Shown piece after piece: positions 6,169 through 12,962 of a stretch of 16,525 bases of DNA. Origin of the DNA: Lachnospiraceae bacterium (GTDB taxonomy: Bacteria; Bacillota_A; Clostridia; Lachnospirales; Lachnospiraceae); contig JAFZJK010000082.1 in assembly GCA_017553965.1 (NCBI GenBank), positions 1 to 16,525 on the forward strand, written 5' to 3'. The notes under the pieces were generated by a model that saw only the letters and a program-made list of their open reading frames with translations, searched no databases and was not told the DNA's origin. A program made the position numbers and the translations under genes. Position 1 is the first letter of the stretch, and each line of letters begins with the position of its first letter.

Positions 6169-7377
6169 TTATAATAACTTCTCAAGCTCAGCTTTAATAG
6201 CCTGTATAAATTCCAAAGTATTAACCTTGTTTACGTTTGAAAGCTTACTTATAAGTGCAAGATCACCTGTCATAGTGCCACCCTCTATTGTATTAATGGT
6301 AGCCTTTTCAAGCTTCTCGGCAAAGGCGGTAAGTTCAGCAATACCATCCAGCTCTCCACGCTTCTTTAACGCACCTGTCCATGCAAAGATAGTAGCTACA
6401 GAGTTGGTAGATGTAGGCTGTCCGTCCAGATACTTGTAGTAGTGACGCTGTACTGTTCCGTGTGCTGCTTCATACTCGTACTTTCCGTCAGGTGATACAA
6501 GTACGGATGTCATCATACCGAGTGAACCGAATGCAGTAGCAAGCAGGTCGCTCATTACATCGCCGTCATAATTCTTACAAGCCCAGATAAATCCGCCTTC
6601 AGACTTGATAACACGAGCTACAACATCATCGATAAGTGTGTAGAAATATGTTATGCCGGCAGCTTCAAACTTAGCCTTATACTCGTTCTCATAGATATCT
6701 GCGAAGATATCCTTGAAGTTATGATCGTATTTCTTTGAGATTGTATCCTTAGCTGCAAACCAAAGGTCCTGCTTGGTATCAAGTGCAAAGTTAAAACAGC
6801 TTCTTGCAAAACCTGATATGGATTCATCCAGATTGTGTACACCCTGGATAATTCCGGGTGCCTTAAAATCGTGTATGAGTTCTCTTGTCTCATTTCCGTT
6901 TTCATCGGTAAATACAAGTTCAGCCTTACCGGGACAGTTGATCTTCATCTCGGTAGCCTTATAAATATCACCGTAAGCATGACGTGCTATTGTGATAGGC
7001 TTTTTCCAATGAGGAACGTAAGGATCGATACCTTTTACAATGATGGGAGCTCTGAATACTGTACCGTCAAGTATAGCACGGATGGTTCCGTTGGGGCTCT
7101 TCCACATCTGCTTTAAGTTGTACTCGGTAACTCTGGCTGCATTAGGAGTGATTGTTGCACACTTAACACCTACGCCGTATTTCTTGATCGCATTTGCTGA
7201 ATCAATAGTTACCTGATCATTGGTCTCATCCCTGTATTTAAGTCCGAGATCATAGTACTCTGTCTTTAAGTCTATGTAGGGGCAAAGGAGTTCATCCTTG
7301 ATCATCTGCCAGATGATCCTTGTCATCTCATCTCCATCCATCTCTACAAGCGGTGTGGTCATCTTAATCTTGTCCAT
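6169..7377 (-). CDS. icd: NADP-dependent isocitrate dehydrogenase, eukaryote-like type
   Basis: Converts isocitrate to 2-oxoglutarate and CO2 with NADP in the cytoplasm, supplying 2-oxoglutarate for glutamate synthesis. The sequence belongs to the homodimeric type of human IDH1, not to the E. coli type. Expected residues are present: Thr77, Ser94, Asn96, Arg100, Arg109, Arg132 and Tyr139 match human numbering. The metal-binding aspartates lie at 250, 273 and 277, and the NADP motif HGTVQRHY is near 306-313. The ATG at 7377 (402 residues, normal length) gives the canonical start [24 protein letters not shown] at 7410 would add 11 unrelated residues. The ribosome binding site is not close to this ATG; AAAGGA lies 24 bases upstream with a small hairpin between. 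The aconitase gene is two genes upstream. Confidence 0.95.
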   Translation of the reverse strand: MDKIKMTTPLVEMDGDEMTRIIWQMIKDELLCPYIDLKTEYYDLGLKYRDETNDQVTIDSANAIKKYGVGVKCATITPNAARVTEYNLKQMWKSPNGTIRAILDGTVFRAPIIVKGIDPYVPHWKKPITIARHAYGDIYKATEMKINCPGKAELVFTDENGNETRELIHDFKAPGIIQGVHNLDESISGFARSCFNFALDTKQDLWFAAKDTISKKYDHNFKDIFADIYENEYKAKFEAAGITYFYTLIDDVVARVIKSEGGFIWACKNYDGDVMSDLLATAFGSLGMMTSVLVSPDGKYEYEAAHGTVQRHYYKYLDGQPTSTNSVATIFAWTGALKKRGELDGIAELTAFAEKLEKATINTIEGGTMTGDLALISKLSNVNKVNTLEFIQAIKAELEKLL

Positions 7378-7388
7378 TTTTGTCTGTC

Positions 7389-7400
7389 GCCCGGTAGGGC
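7389..7400 (-). promoter_or_regulatory. Small hairpin between the ribosome binding site and the icd start codon
   Basis: GCCC (7389-7392) pairs with GGGC (7397-7400) around a four-base loop. AAAGGA on the minus strand (7402-7407) is 24 bases from the ATG at 7377. Folding the 12-base hairpin shortens the effective spacing to about 12 bases. It could tune translation of icd; the stem is only 4 bp. Confidence 0.3.
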
Positions 7401-7410
7401 ATCCTTTCAA

Positions 7411-7995
7411 TCATTCTAATATCGGCTTAATAGCCCTTATATATGTCTGCCGGCCTTCATACTTCAGATATCTGTCCGAGCGTTTATTCCACCCGTCCAG
7501 TATATTTAAATATATGCTGCCGTCTTCATATTTTCTTATACCTTTTACAAGTATCCAGTGCCATTTCGTGATACCGGCATTAACCATCATGGCAAACGGG
7601 ATACCATCCGAAATGCACTGTTCCATATCATCAAAGGATTTAAGCTTTGTAAACTTCACCTTGGATCCTATGGATTTAAAAAATCTTTTAAGCTTGGGTT
7701 TATAAAATACAACCGGACCGTTTTTTACTATCCTGTGTATGTATTTAAAAAGCTCTAAGCGGTCTTGTTCTATACTGCAGTTATTAAGGTCGAATGCCTG
7801 GTCTCTTTTAAGTATAAGTATCATATTCATGGTACAGATACATGCACAATGATTATCCGCTATGTCATTATAATCCATTGTAACAGCGATCTTGTCATTT
7901 TCGACCTTAATGCTTTTTTCTTCATACTGACCCTCTGGCATGGCATCAGAATAGATAAATCCGTATGAACCATTCTTTAACCGGATCCTTATCAT
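7411..7995 (-). CDS. C39-like cysteine peptidase family protein
   Basis: Probable papain-fold protein of the peptidase C39-like group; substrate unknown. Residues 48-57 (NHCACICTMN) match the active-site pattern NxCGxxC...N, making Cys50 the likely nucleophile. WHWILVKGI (about 145-153) supplies His146, and NILDGW (about 164-169) supplies Asp167, in the usual order and spacing. There is no signal peptide or membrane helix, so it appears cytoplasmic unless exported otherwise. The ATG at 7995 (194 residues) has GAGGAGG nine bases upstream; the ATG at 8013 has no usable site. It sits between the aconitase (54 bp upstream) and isocitrate dehydrogenase genes, which gives no clear clue. The call rests on motif order, not overall similarity. 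Confidence 0.6.
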   Translation of the reverse strand: MIRIRLKNGSYGFIYSDAMPEGQYEEKSIKVENDKIAVTMDYNDIADNHCACICTMNMILILKRDQAFDLNNCSIEQDRLELFKYIHRIVKNGPVVFYKPKLKRFFKSIGSKVKFTKLKSFDDMEQCISDGIPFAMMVNAGITKWHWILVKGIRKYEDGSIYLNILDGWNKRSDRYLKYEGRQTYIRAIKPILE

Positions 7996-8049
7996 ATCCT
8001 TATGCCTCCTCATCCCTTAGTTTTATAAAGTATGGTCAGGTAGAACTTA

Positions 8050-10401
8050 TTAATTCCTATAGAAATTGATCAGACAGCCGTCAAGTATTATCTGTCTTTC
8101 ATCATCACTTAAAGCACCGAGTGTAAATACAACTTCCTTTGCGCTTCCAAAGCTTCCGTCGGCATTTGCACTGAATACATAAGCCTTGATCTCATCTGTC
8201 TTATCTGTAAGAGCTTTACGTACATCGGGAACAAATACATAGTCACCCTTATGTATCTCCTGTCCTGCATACAGGAAAGGAAGCATACCCCAGTTAATGA
8301 GGTTTGAACGGTAACGTTTTGTAGCATATTCGCCTGCGATATTTGCCCAAGCACCAAGTACCTTCTGGCACGATGCTGCCTGCTCACGTGCCGAGCCGTC
8401 ACCGGGCTTGGTACAGAATATTGTACTGCCTAAGCATACATCTTTTTCAGCCACATTAAAGCTCTTGGTAACCAAGTCAAGTACCTTTTCGTACTCGTCC
8501 TTAAGCTCTCCGGCATCCTTAGCAAAACCGTACTGATCGATCTCAGACTCAGGTGTGTTAAGTCCTGCAGCCCTATTCATCCTGATCTGTCTGTCTTTTT
8601 CAACAGCTCTAACCTTCTTTGACTCGCCGACATAATCGGGATCTCTTCTTGAAAGTGCAAACTCAGCAAGTCCCAAAGGATTTGATCTGTATGAAGAAGT
8701 CTCACCCGAAGGGATAAGTTCATCAGTGGTAGTAACGGGATCATGGATCTCACTTACGCACTTTATAAGCAGGTTATCGGAAAGTTCATTCATTCTGGGC
8801 CAGTCCTTAATATTAGGTCCAAAATGAATATCACATGTCGGATCGGCCTTACCTACGCAGTCAAGTACTCTTCTGTCGTATATAGTCTTATCAAAGAAAT
8901 ATTTATACTTGTTGATCTCGATACCCTCAAGCTCATCTGCACCAGTAAGGAAGCCCTTGTTAGCAGCGGTAGCTGCGATAGATCTTGCATCCATAAGAGC
9001 AACTGATGATATCTGACCGTTCTGTATCTTGGAACCTTCTCTGTTCGGGAAGTTACGTGTACTATGTCTGATAGAGAATGCATTGTTAGCGGGAGTATCG
9101 CCTGCACCGAAGCAGGGACCGCAGAATGCAGTCTTAATAACAGCACCGGCTTCGATAAGTTTTGCTGCAGCGCCGTTCTTAACAAGCTCCATGTATACAG
9201 GCATGGATGCAGGGTATACACTCAGTGAGAACTTGCCGTTTCCGATATCGGCTTTACCTAAGATATCAGCAGCCTCACATATGTTTTCAAATCCACCGCC
9301 TGCACATCCTGCAATGATGCCCTGTTCAACGTAGAGCTTACCGTCTATTATCTTATCCATAAGTGAGTATTCGCACTTGTCGCCGAAGCTTACCTTTGCT
9401 CTCTGCTCACACTCATACAGATAATCCTTAAGATTAGCCTTTACATCACTGATCGCATAAGCCTTTGAAGGATGGAAAGGCATAGCTATCATGGGTTTAA
9501 CCTTGGAAAGATCGATAACTACTGCACCGTCGTAACATGCAACGCCATCAACCTTAAGAGGCTTATATGCATTCTTTCTTCCATGGATATCGAGCCACTC
9601 TTCAACTGCTTCATCTGTTTCCCAGATAGAAGAAAGACATGTGGTCTCGGTAGTCATTACATCTATACCGATTCGGAAGTCTACACTCAAATTCTTTACA
9701 CCGGGGCCTACGAACTCAAGTACTTTGTTCTTAACAAAGCCGCTGTCAAATGTTGCACCAACAAGTGCAAGTGCCACATCATGAGGGCCTACACCGAAGT
9801 TGGGCTTACCGGTAAGGTAGATACATATTACGTCGGGTCTTGCTACATCATAAGTACGTCCCAAAAGCTGCTTTGCAAGCTCTCCGCCGCCTTCACCTAC
9901 TGCCATGGTACCTAATGCACCGTAACGTGTATGTGAATCTGAACCAAGTATCATATCACCGCAGCCTGCGAGCATTTCTCTTGCAAACTGATGGATAACT
10001 GCCTGATGAGGGGGTACATATACTCCGCCGTACTTCTTTGCAGCAGTAAGACCAAACATATGGTCATCCTCATTTATTGTACCGCCTACTGCGCAAAGTG
10101 AGTTATGGCAGTTGGTAAGAACATAAGGAATAGGGAACTGTGTTAGTCCGCTGGCACGTGCAGTCTGAATGATACCTACATAGGTAATATCATGTGAAGT
10201 AATTTTATCAAATTTGATCTTTAACTTCTCGGGATCACCCGATACATTATGCTTGCTCATTATAGAGTAGCTTAAGGTGTTATCCCTGAGTGACGCGTCA
10301 TTTACATTGATCCCTTTTGCCTGAAGCTTTGCACATCCTGCCTCATCTGCTTCAATAAGTTCACCGTTTACAAGAAATACTTTGTTCTTTATCAAGTCCA
10401 T
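8050..10401 (-). CDS. Aconitase-family hydratase (YbhJ-like)
   Basis: Iron-sulfur hydro-lyase; with isocitrate dehydrogenase nearby the likely reaction is citrate to isocitrate. The 783-residue protein has the aconitase domain order. GSDSHTRYGALG (153-164) is the substrate-binding DSHT motif. The [4Fe-4S] ligands fit Cys366 (GCAGGGFENI) and Cys427/Cys430 (CGPCFGAG). RHSTRNFPNREG (445-456) corresponds to the SxRNFxGR region. The C-terminal swivel domain has GDGSAREQAA (near 670) and INWGMLPF. It is closer in length and motif spelling to E. coli YbhJ, a poorly characterised member, than to AcnA or AcnB. A GGAAGGA site lies about 12 bases before the ATG, a slightly long spacing. It begins 34 bp after the DUF5662 gene. 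Confidence 0.88.
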   Translation of the reverse strand: MDLIKNKVFLVNGELIEADEAGCAKLQAKGINVNDASLRDNTLSYSIMSKHNVSGDPEKLKIKFDKITSHDITYVGIIQTARASGLTQFPIPYVLTNCHNSLCAVGGTINEDDHMFGLTAAKKYGGVYVPPHQAVIHQFAREMLAGCGDMILGSDSHTRYGALGTMAVGEGGGELAKQLLGRTYDVARPDVICIYLTGKPNFGVGPHDVALALVGATFDSGFVKNKVLEFVGPGVKNLSVDFRIGIDVMTTETTCLSSIWETDEAVEEWLDIHGRKNAYKPLKVDGVACYDGAVVIDLSKVKPMIAMPFHPSKAYAISDVKANLKDYLYECEQRAKVSFGDKCEYSLMDKIIDGKLYVEQGIIAGCAGGGFENICEAADILGKADIGNGKFSLSVYPASMPVYMELVKNGAAAKLIEAGAVIKTAFCGPCFGAGDTPANNAFSIRHSTRNFPNREGSKIQNGQISSVALMDARSIAATAANKGFLTGADELEGIEINKYKYFFDKTIYDRRVLDCVGKADPTCDIHFGPNIKDWPRMNELSDNLLIKCVSEIHDPVTTTDELIPSGETSSYRSNPLGLAEFALSRRDPDYVGESKKVRAVEKDRQIRMNRAAGLNTPESEIDQYGFAKDAGELKDEYEKVLDLVTKSFNVAEKDVCLGSTIFCTKPGDGSAREQAASCQKVLGAWANIAGEYATKRYRSNLINWGMLPFLYAGQEIHKGDYVFVPDVRKALTDKTDEIKAYVFSANADGSFGSAKEVVFTLGALSDDERQIILDGCLINFYRN

Positions 10402-10435
10402 TGTTTTAAATTATCCTTCCGATTTATTACCCTTT

Positions 10436-11839
10436 TTAATAATCTTTGTGGTGCTTTTTATACCACTTTATATACATGAATGTATATGATTCGCCTTTTT
10501 CGGCAAGCATCTTTAAGAGCTTCTCCAGGAAATCACTGGTTTCCTGATGAATGGTTCTTCTGCTCCTGCCCTTGTCAAAATACTCATAAGGACTCTTGCA
10601 TGTGTACTGATCCTTAAGATATACCTTGCTGGCTGCCACTCTGTCACAGAACATCTCTATAACATACTTTAAAGGCATTTTAACAGGCAGAGCCTTGTTA
10701 GCTTCTATGTTATAATCATTCCAGTACTCGAAATGATGCTTGTTTCTCCCTTTATGATGCATCCATGCATATGAGAAGCCGTGATCTTCACGTTCTCCCT
10801 CATTGGGGCTCTTGTCTCCCCTGTAGAACTTAACTCCGTATATAAACTCTGAAGGAGAGAACTTTGAAAGGTCATGGGTGATACCCTGAAGCGGAATGCC
10901 GGCCTTTACACAGTGCTTAAATACCATATGTCTGTGTGTAACAACTGTCCTGGTATGAGCTATTAGCTTATTTGGAGCCTTCTTTTTAACCTCATAATAC
11001 TTTATAGCTTCGTCATCCACCTTTAATCCAAGCTTCTTCTTGATGGAGTTCTTTACTGTTTTGCCAAGTGATTTGCGGAGTCTGTAGCCCTGGAAACTGA
11101 TAGTTTCACCGGCTTTTTTAGCTCCTTCGTACATCTTAGGGCCCACCTGCTTAGCCCTTGGGCCAAAATCCCGCGCAGTATCCTTAACCTTACTTCCGAA
11201 ACTGGAAGCGGTTTCCTTTACTTTACTTCCTACTGTGGATGCGGTTTCTTTTACCTTGCTTCCGGCACTGGATGCGGTTTCCTTAGCCTTGGGTGCCAGT
11301 TCCTTGGCTGTTTCTTTTATCTTTCCGCCCGCATTGATCGCTGCATCCTTAGCCTTGGGAGCTAAGTCCTTAGCTGTTTCAGCTACCTTACTTCCTACAT
11401 TTGAGGCAGTCTGCTTAACCTTGGGAAGAACTACTGTCTTAAACTGATTATACTTATCCTTAAAGCTTCCGACTATTTCACCTTCTATTTTCTCTATCTC
11501 GGTCTTTTCTTCGTTACCTTCAACAACTTCGCCTTCTACTTTTTCAGCTTCGGATTCTGCGTTTTCTACAGTATCTTCAATCTTTTCAGCTGTTTCTTCA
11601 AGCTTTTCTTCGATATTTTCTGCCGCTTCGGCCGCACCGTTTTCAACAGCTTCAACTGCTTCTTCCACAGCTTCAGCTGCTTCGGCTGCCTTTTCCTCAG
11701 CTTCATCCTCTTTTTTAGAGAAATGATCATCTACAAAATCGGATACAGACTTTTTAGCTTTCTTGGCTTTATCTTTTATCTTGGGTTCAAGATTGTCTTT
11801 TATCTCGTTGGCTTTTTTCTTGAATTCCTCAAAACTCAT
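10436..11839 (-). CDS. LEA-like 11-residue repeat protein fused to a DUF5662 domain
   Basis: 467-residue protein of unknown role in three parts. Residues 1-45 are basic and helical. Residues 46-135 are an acidic Ala/Glu-rich helix. Residues 137-246 form ten tandem 11-residue units of the type xGSKVKETAxx or LAPKAKETAxx, like group 3 LEA proteins, giving an amphipathic helix. The C-terminal domain (about 280-467) matches DUF5662, with conserved HRHMVFKHC (302-310), THDLSKFSPSEF (321-332), WMHHKGRNKHHFEYW (359-373) and a terminal KWYKKHH. The His/Asp pattern hints at a metal site, but function is unknown. No signal peptide is seen. It starts 13 bp after the folD stop with AGGAGG upstream of its ATG, so cotranscription is likely. 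Confidence 0.8.
   Translation of the reverse strand: MSFEEFKKKANEIKDNLEPKIKDKAKKAKKSVSDFVDDHFSKKEDEAEEKAAEAAEAVEEAVEAVENGAAEAAENIEEKLEETAEKIEDTVENAESEAEKVEGEVVEGNEEKTEIEKIEGEIVGSFKDKYNQFKTVVLPKVKQTASNVGSKVAETAKDLAPKAKDAAINAGGKIKETAKELAPKAKETASSAGSKVKETASTVGSKVKETASSFGSKVKDTARDFGPRAKQVGPKMYEGAKKAGETISFQGYRLRKSLGKTVKNSIKKKLGLKVDDEAIKYYEVKKKAPNKLIAHTRTVVTHRHMVFKHCVKAGIPLQGITHDLSKFSPSEFIYGVKFYRGDKSPNEGEREDHGFSYAWMHHKGRNKHHFEYWNDYNIEANKALPVKMPLKYVIEMFCDRVAASKVYLKDQYTCKSPYEYFDKGRSRRTIHQETSDFLEKLLKMLAEKGESYTFMYIKWYKKHHKDY
11102..11431 (-). repeat. Ten 33-bp degenerate tandem units encoding the 11-residue repeats
   Basis: Codons 137-246 of the DUF5662 gene form ten units of 33 bp. Units starting at residues 192, 203 and 214 are the most alike (AGSKVKETAST, VGSKVKETASS, FGSKVKDTARD), pointing to recent local duplication. 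Outer units alternate with LAPKAK-type units, which suggests an older 22-residue duplication. Confidence 0.8.
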
Positions 11840-11852
11840 ATGATAACCTCCT

Positions 11853-12719
11853 TTATTTATCTAACCCGTATTCGGCGCCTCTAACCACATGCTCTGCAAG
11901 CAATGTGCTGGTGACTGAACCTACGCCTCCCGGTACTGTAGTTATTTTTCCTGCTAAGGGCTCTACGCTTTCAAAATCTATATCGCCGCATATGCCCTTG
12001 CCGTCAGCTCTCATATTTATACCGACATCTATACAGAAGCAGTCGGGCTTTGCATTTTTAAGCATATCACCTTTTAGTAAACCTGCCGAGCCTGCTGCAG
12101 TTACTATTATGTCAGCGTTGGCTATCCTGTCAGCTAAGTCTAAAGTCTTGGTATGGCAACATGTAACTGTTGCATTCCTGGATATAAGCATTGAAACCAG
12201 AGGTCTGCCAACCACTACGCTTCTGCCGATCACGACAACATTTTTATAAGCGGTATCGATCTCTTCATGGTCTAGGAACTTAATAACTGCCTCAGCCGTA
12301 CAAGGATAAAAGCAATCCTTTCGTCCCATAGCAAGACAAGCCTGATTATAATAGCCCATACAATCAATATCTTTATTGTGATCGATATTATTGGCTGCGA
12401 ACTCAGTACTTAAAGGCTTGGGTAACGGTCTGAATACAAGTATTCCTGTAACTGCGGGATCAATATTGACTTTCATAAAAGCTTTATCAAAATCTTCCTG
12501 GCTGATACCTTCGTCAAGCACTATCTTTTCATTCGCTATACCAAGATCATTAAATACCTTTACTATACCACGTTCATACGAAGCATTTGCAGGATCGTCA
12601 CCTACTGCGATCATCACAAGCTTCGGAAATACATTTTTTTCTTCAAGTTTTTTTAATCTATCACGGATATCATCCTTTATCTTTGATGCAACATCCGCGC
12701 CCTTGACTATCACTGCCAT
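11853..12719 (-). CDS. folD: FolD-type methylene-THF dehydrogenase, cyclohydrolase site apparently lost
   Basis: Interconverts 5,10-methylene-THF and 5,10-methenyl-THF with a nicotinamide cofactor. The 288-residue length, the Rossmann motif VVVIGRSVVVGRPL (161-174) and the C-terminal PGGVGSVTSTLL (263-274) are standard FolD. The active site is not. In E. coli FolD, Tyr52, Lys56 and Gln98 drive catalysis, Lys56 being needed for the cyclohydrolase. Here the segment reads SYERGIVKVFNDLGI (47-61), with Tyr48 kept but Ile52 at the Lys56 position, and FRPLP (96-100), with Phe96 at the Gln98 position. KDID (116-119) keeps the aspartate. A dehydrogenase-only enzyme is therefore likely, and a separate FchA is encoded nearby. 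AGGAGG precedes the ATG. It is the first gene of the ten-gene run. Confidence 0.92.
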   Translation of the reverse strand: MAVIVKGADVASKIKDDIRDRLKKLEEKNVFPKLVMIAVGDDPANASYERGIVKVFNDLGIANEKIVLDEGISQEDFDKAFMKVNIDPAVTGILVFRPLPKPLSTEFAANNIDHNKDIDCMGYYNQACLAMGRKDCFYPCTAEAVIKFLDHEEIDTAYKNVVVIGRSVVVGRPLVSMLISRNATVTCCHTKTLDLADRIANADIIVTAAGSAGLLKGDMLKNAKPDCFCIDVGINMRADGKGICGDIDFESVEPLAGKITTVPGGVGSVTSTLLAEHVVRGAEYGLDK

Positions 12720-12772
12720 AGAGGCCTCCTTATACAGTCATATGTCATTAGTCCATACGACTCGATGCTACT

Positions 12773-12801
12773 ATAATACCACAAAAAAATCTCATGTTCA
12801 A
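12773..12801 (-). promoter_or_regulatory. Sigma-A-type promoter for folD and the downstream operon
   Basis: On the minus strand there is TTGAAC (12796-12801), a 17-base spacer and TATTAT (12773-12778). Transcription should start near 12766, giving a leader of about 47 bases before the folD ATG. It is the only strong promoter I could see ahead of the ten genes down to 2056. Confidence 0.7.
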
Positions 12802-12860
12802 ATATTTTTTCTATATAAAATATAAAACCTTTCTAATTATACGATTAAACAAATATTTTC

Positions 12861-12889
12861 TTGTTTTATTATATTATATATGTTAAAAT
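12861..12889 (+). promoter_or_regulatory. Sigma-A-type promoter for the chemoreceptor gene
   Basis: TTGTTT (12861-12866), a 17-base spacer and TAAAAT (12884-12889) lie 73 bases before the ATG. I found no flagellar sigma-28 sequence (TAAA and GCCGATAA). The surroundings are very AT-rich, so alternative -10 boxes are possible. Confidence 0.55.
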
Positions 12890-12962
12890 TTTAATGATGG
12901 GTTTATTAGGATTGTCTTTAGTCGTTTTTGAAGATATCCGGGCACGCATGGAGGTGTGATTC

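Noticed and set aside
6116..6180. TATAAT-like sequence near 6160 as an internal promoter for the small membrane gene
   Set aside because: No acceptable -35 hexamer at 16-18 bases; AT-rich DNA readily gives such matches.
7378..7410. TTG start at 7410 for isocitrate dehydrogenase
   Set aside because: The extra 11 residues do not belong to the family, and the canonical N-terminus begins at the ATG at 7377. Not fully excluded because the ribosome binding site for 7377 is distant.
12890..12962. Possible riboswitch (for example c-di-GMP) in the chemoreceptor leader
   Set aside because: The leader is only about 73 bases and I see no GEMM core or paired stems.
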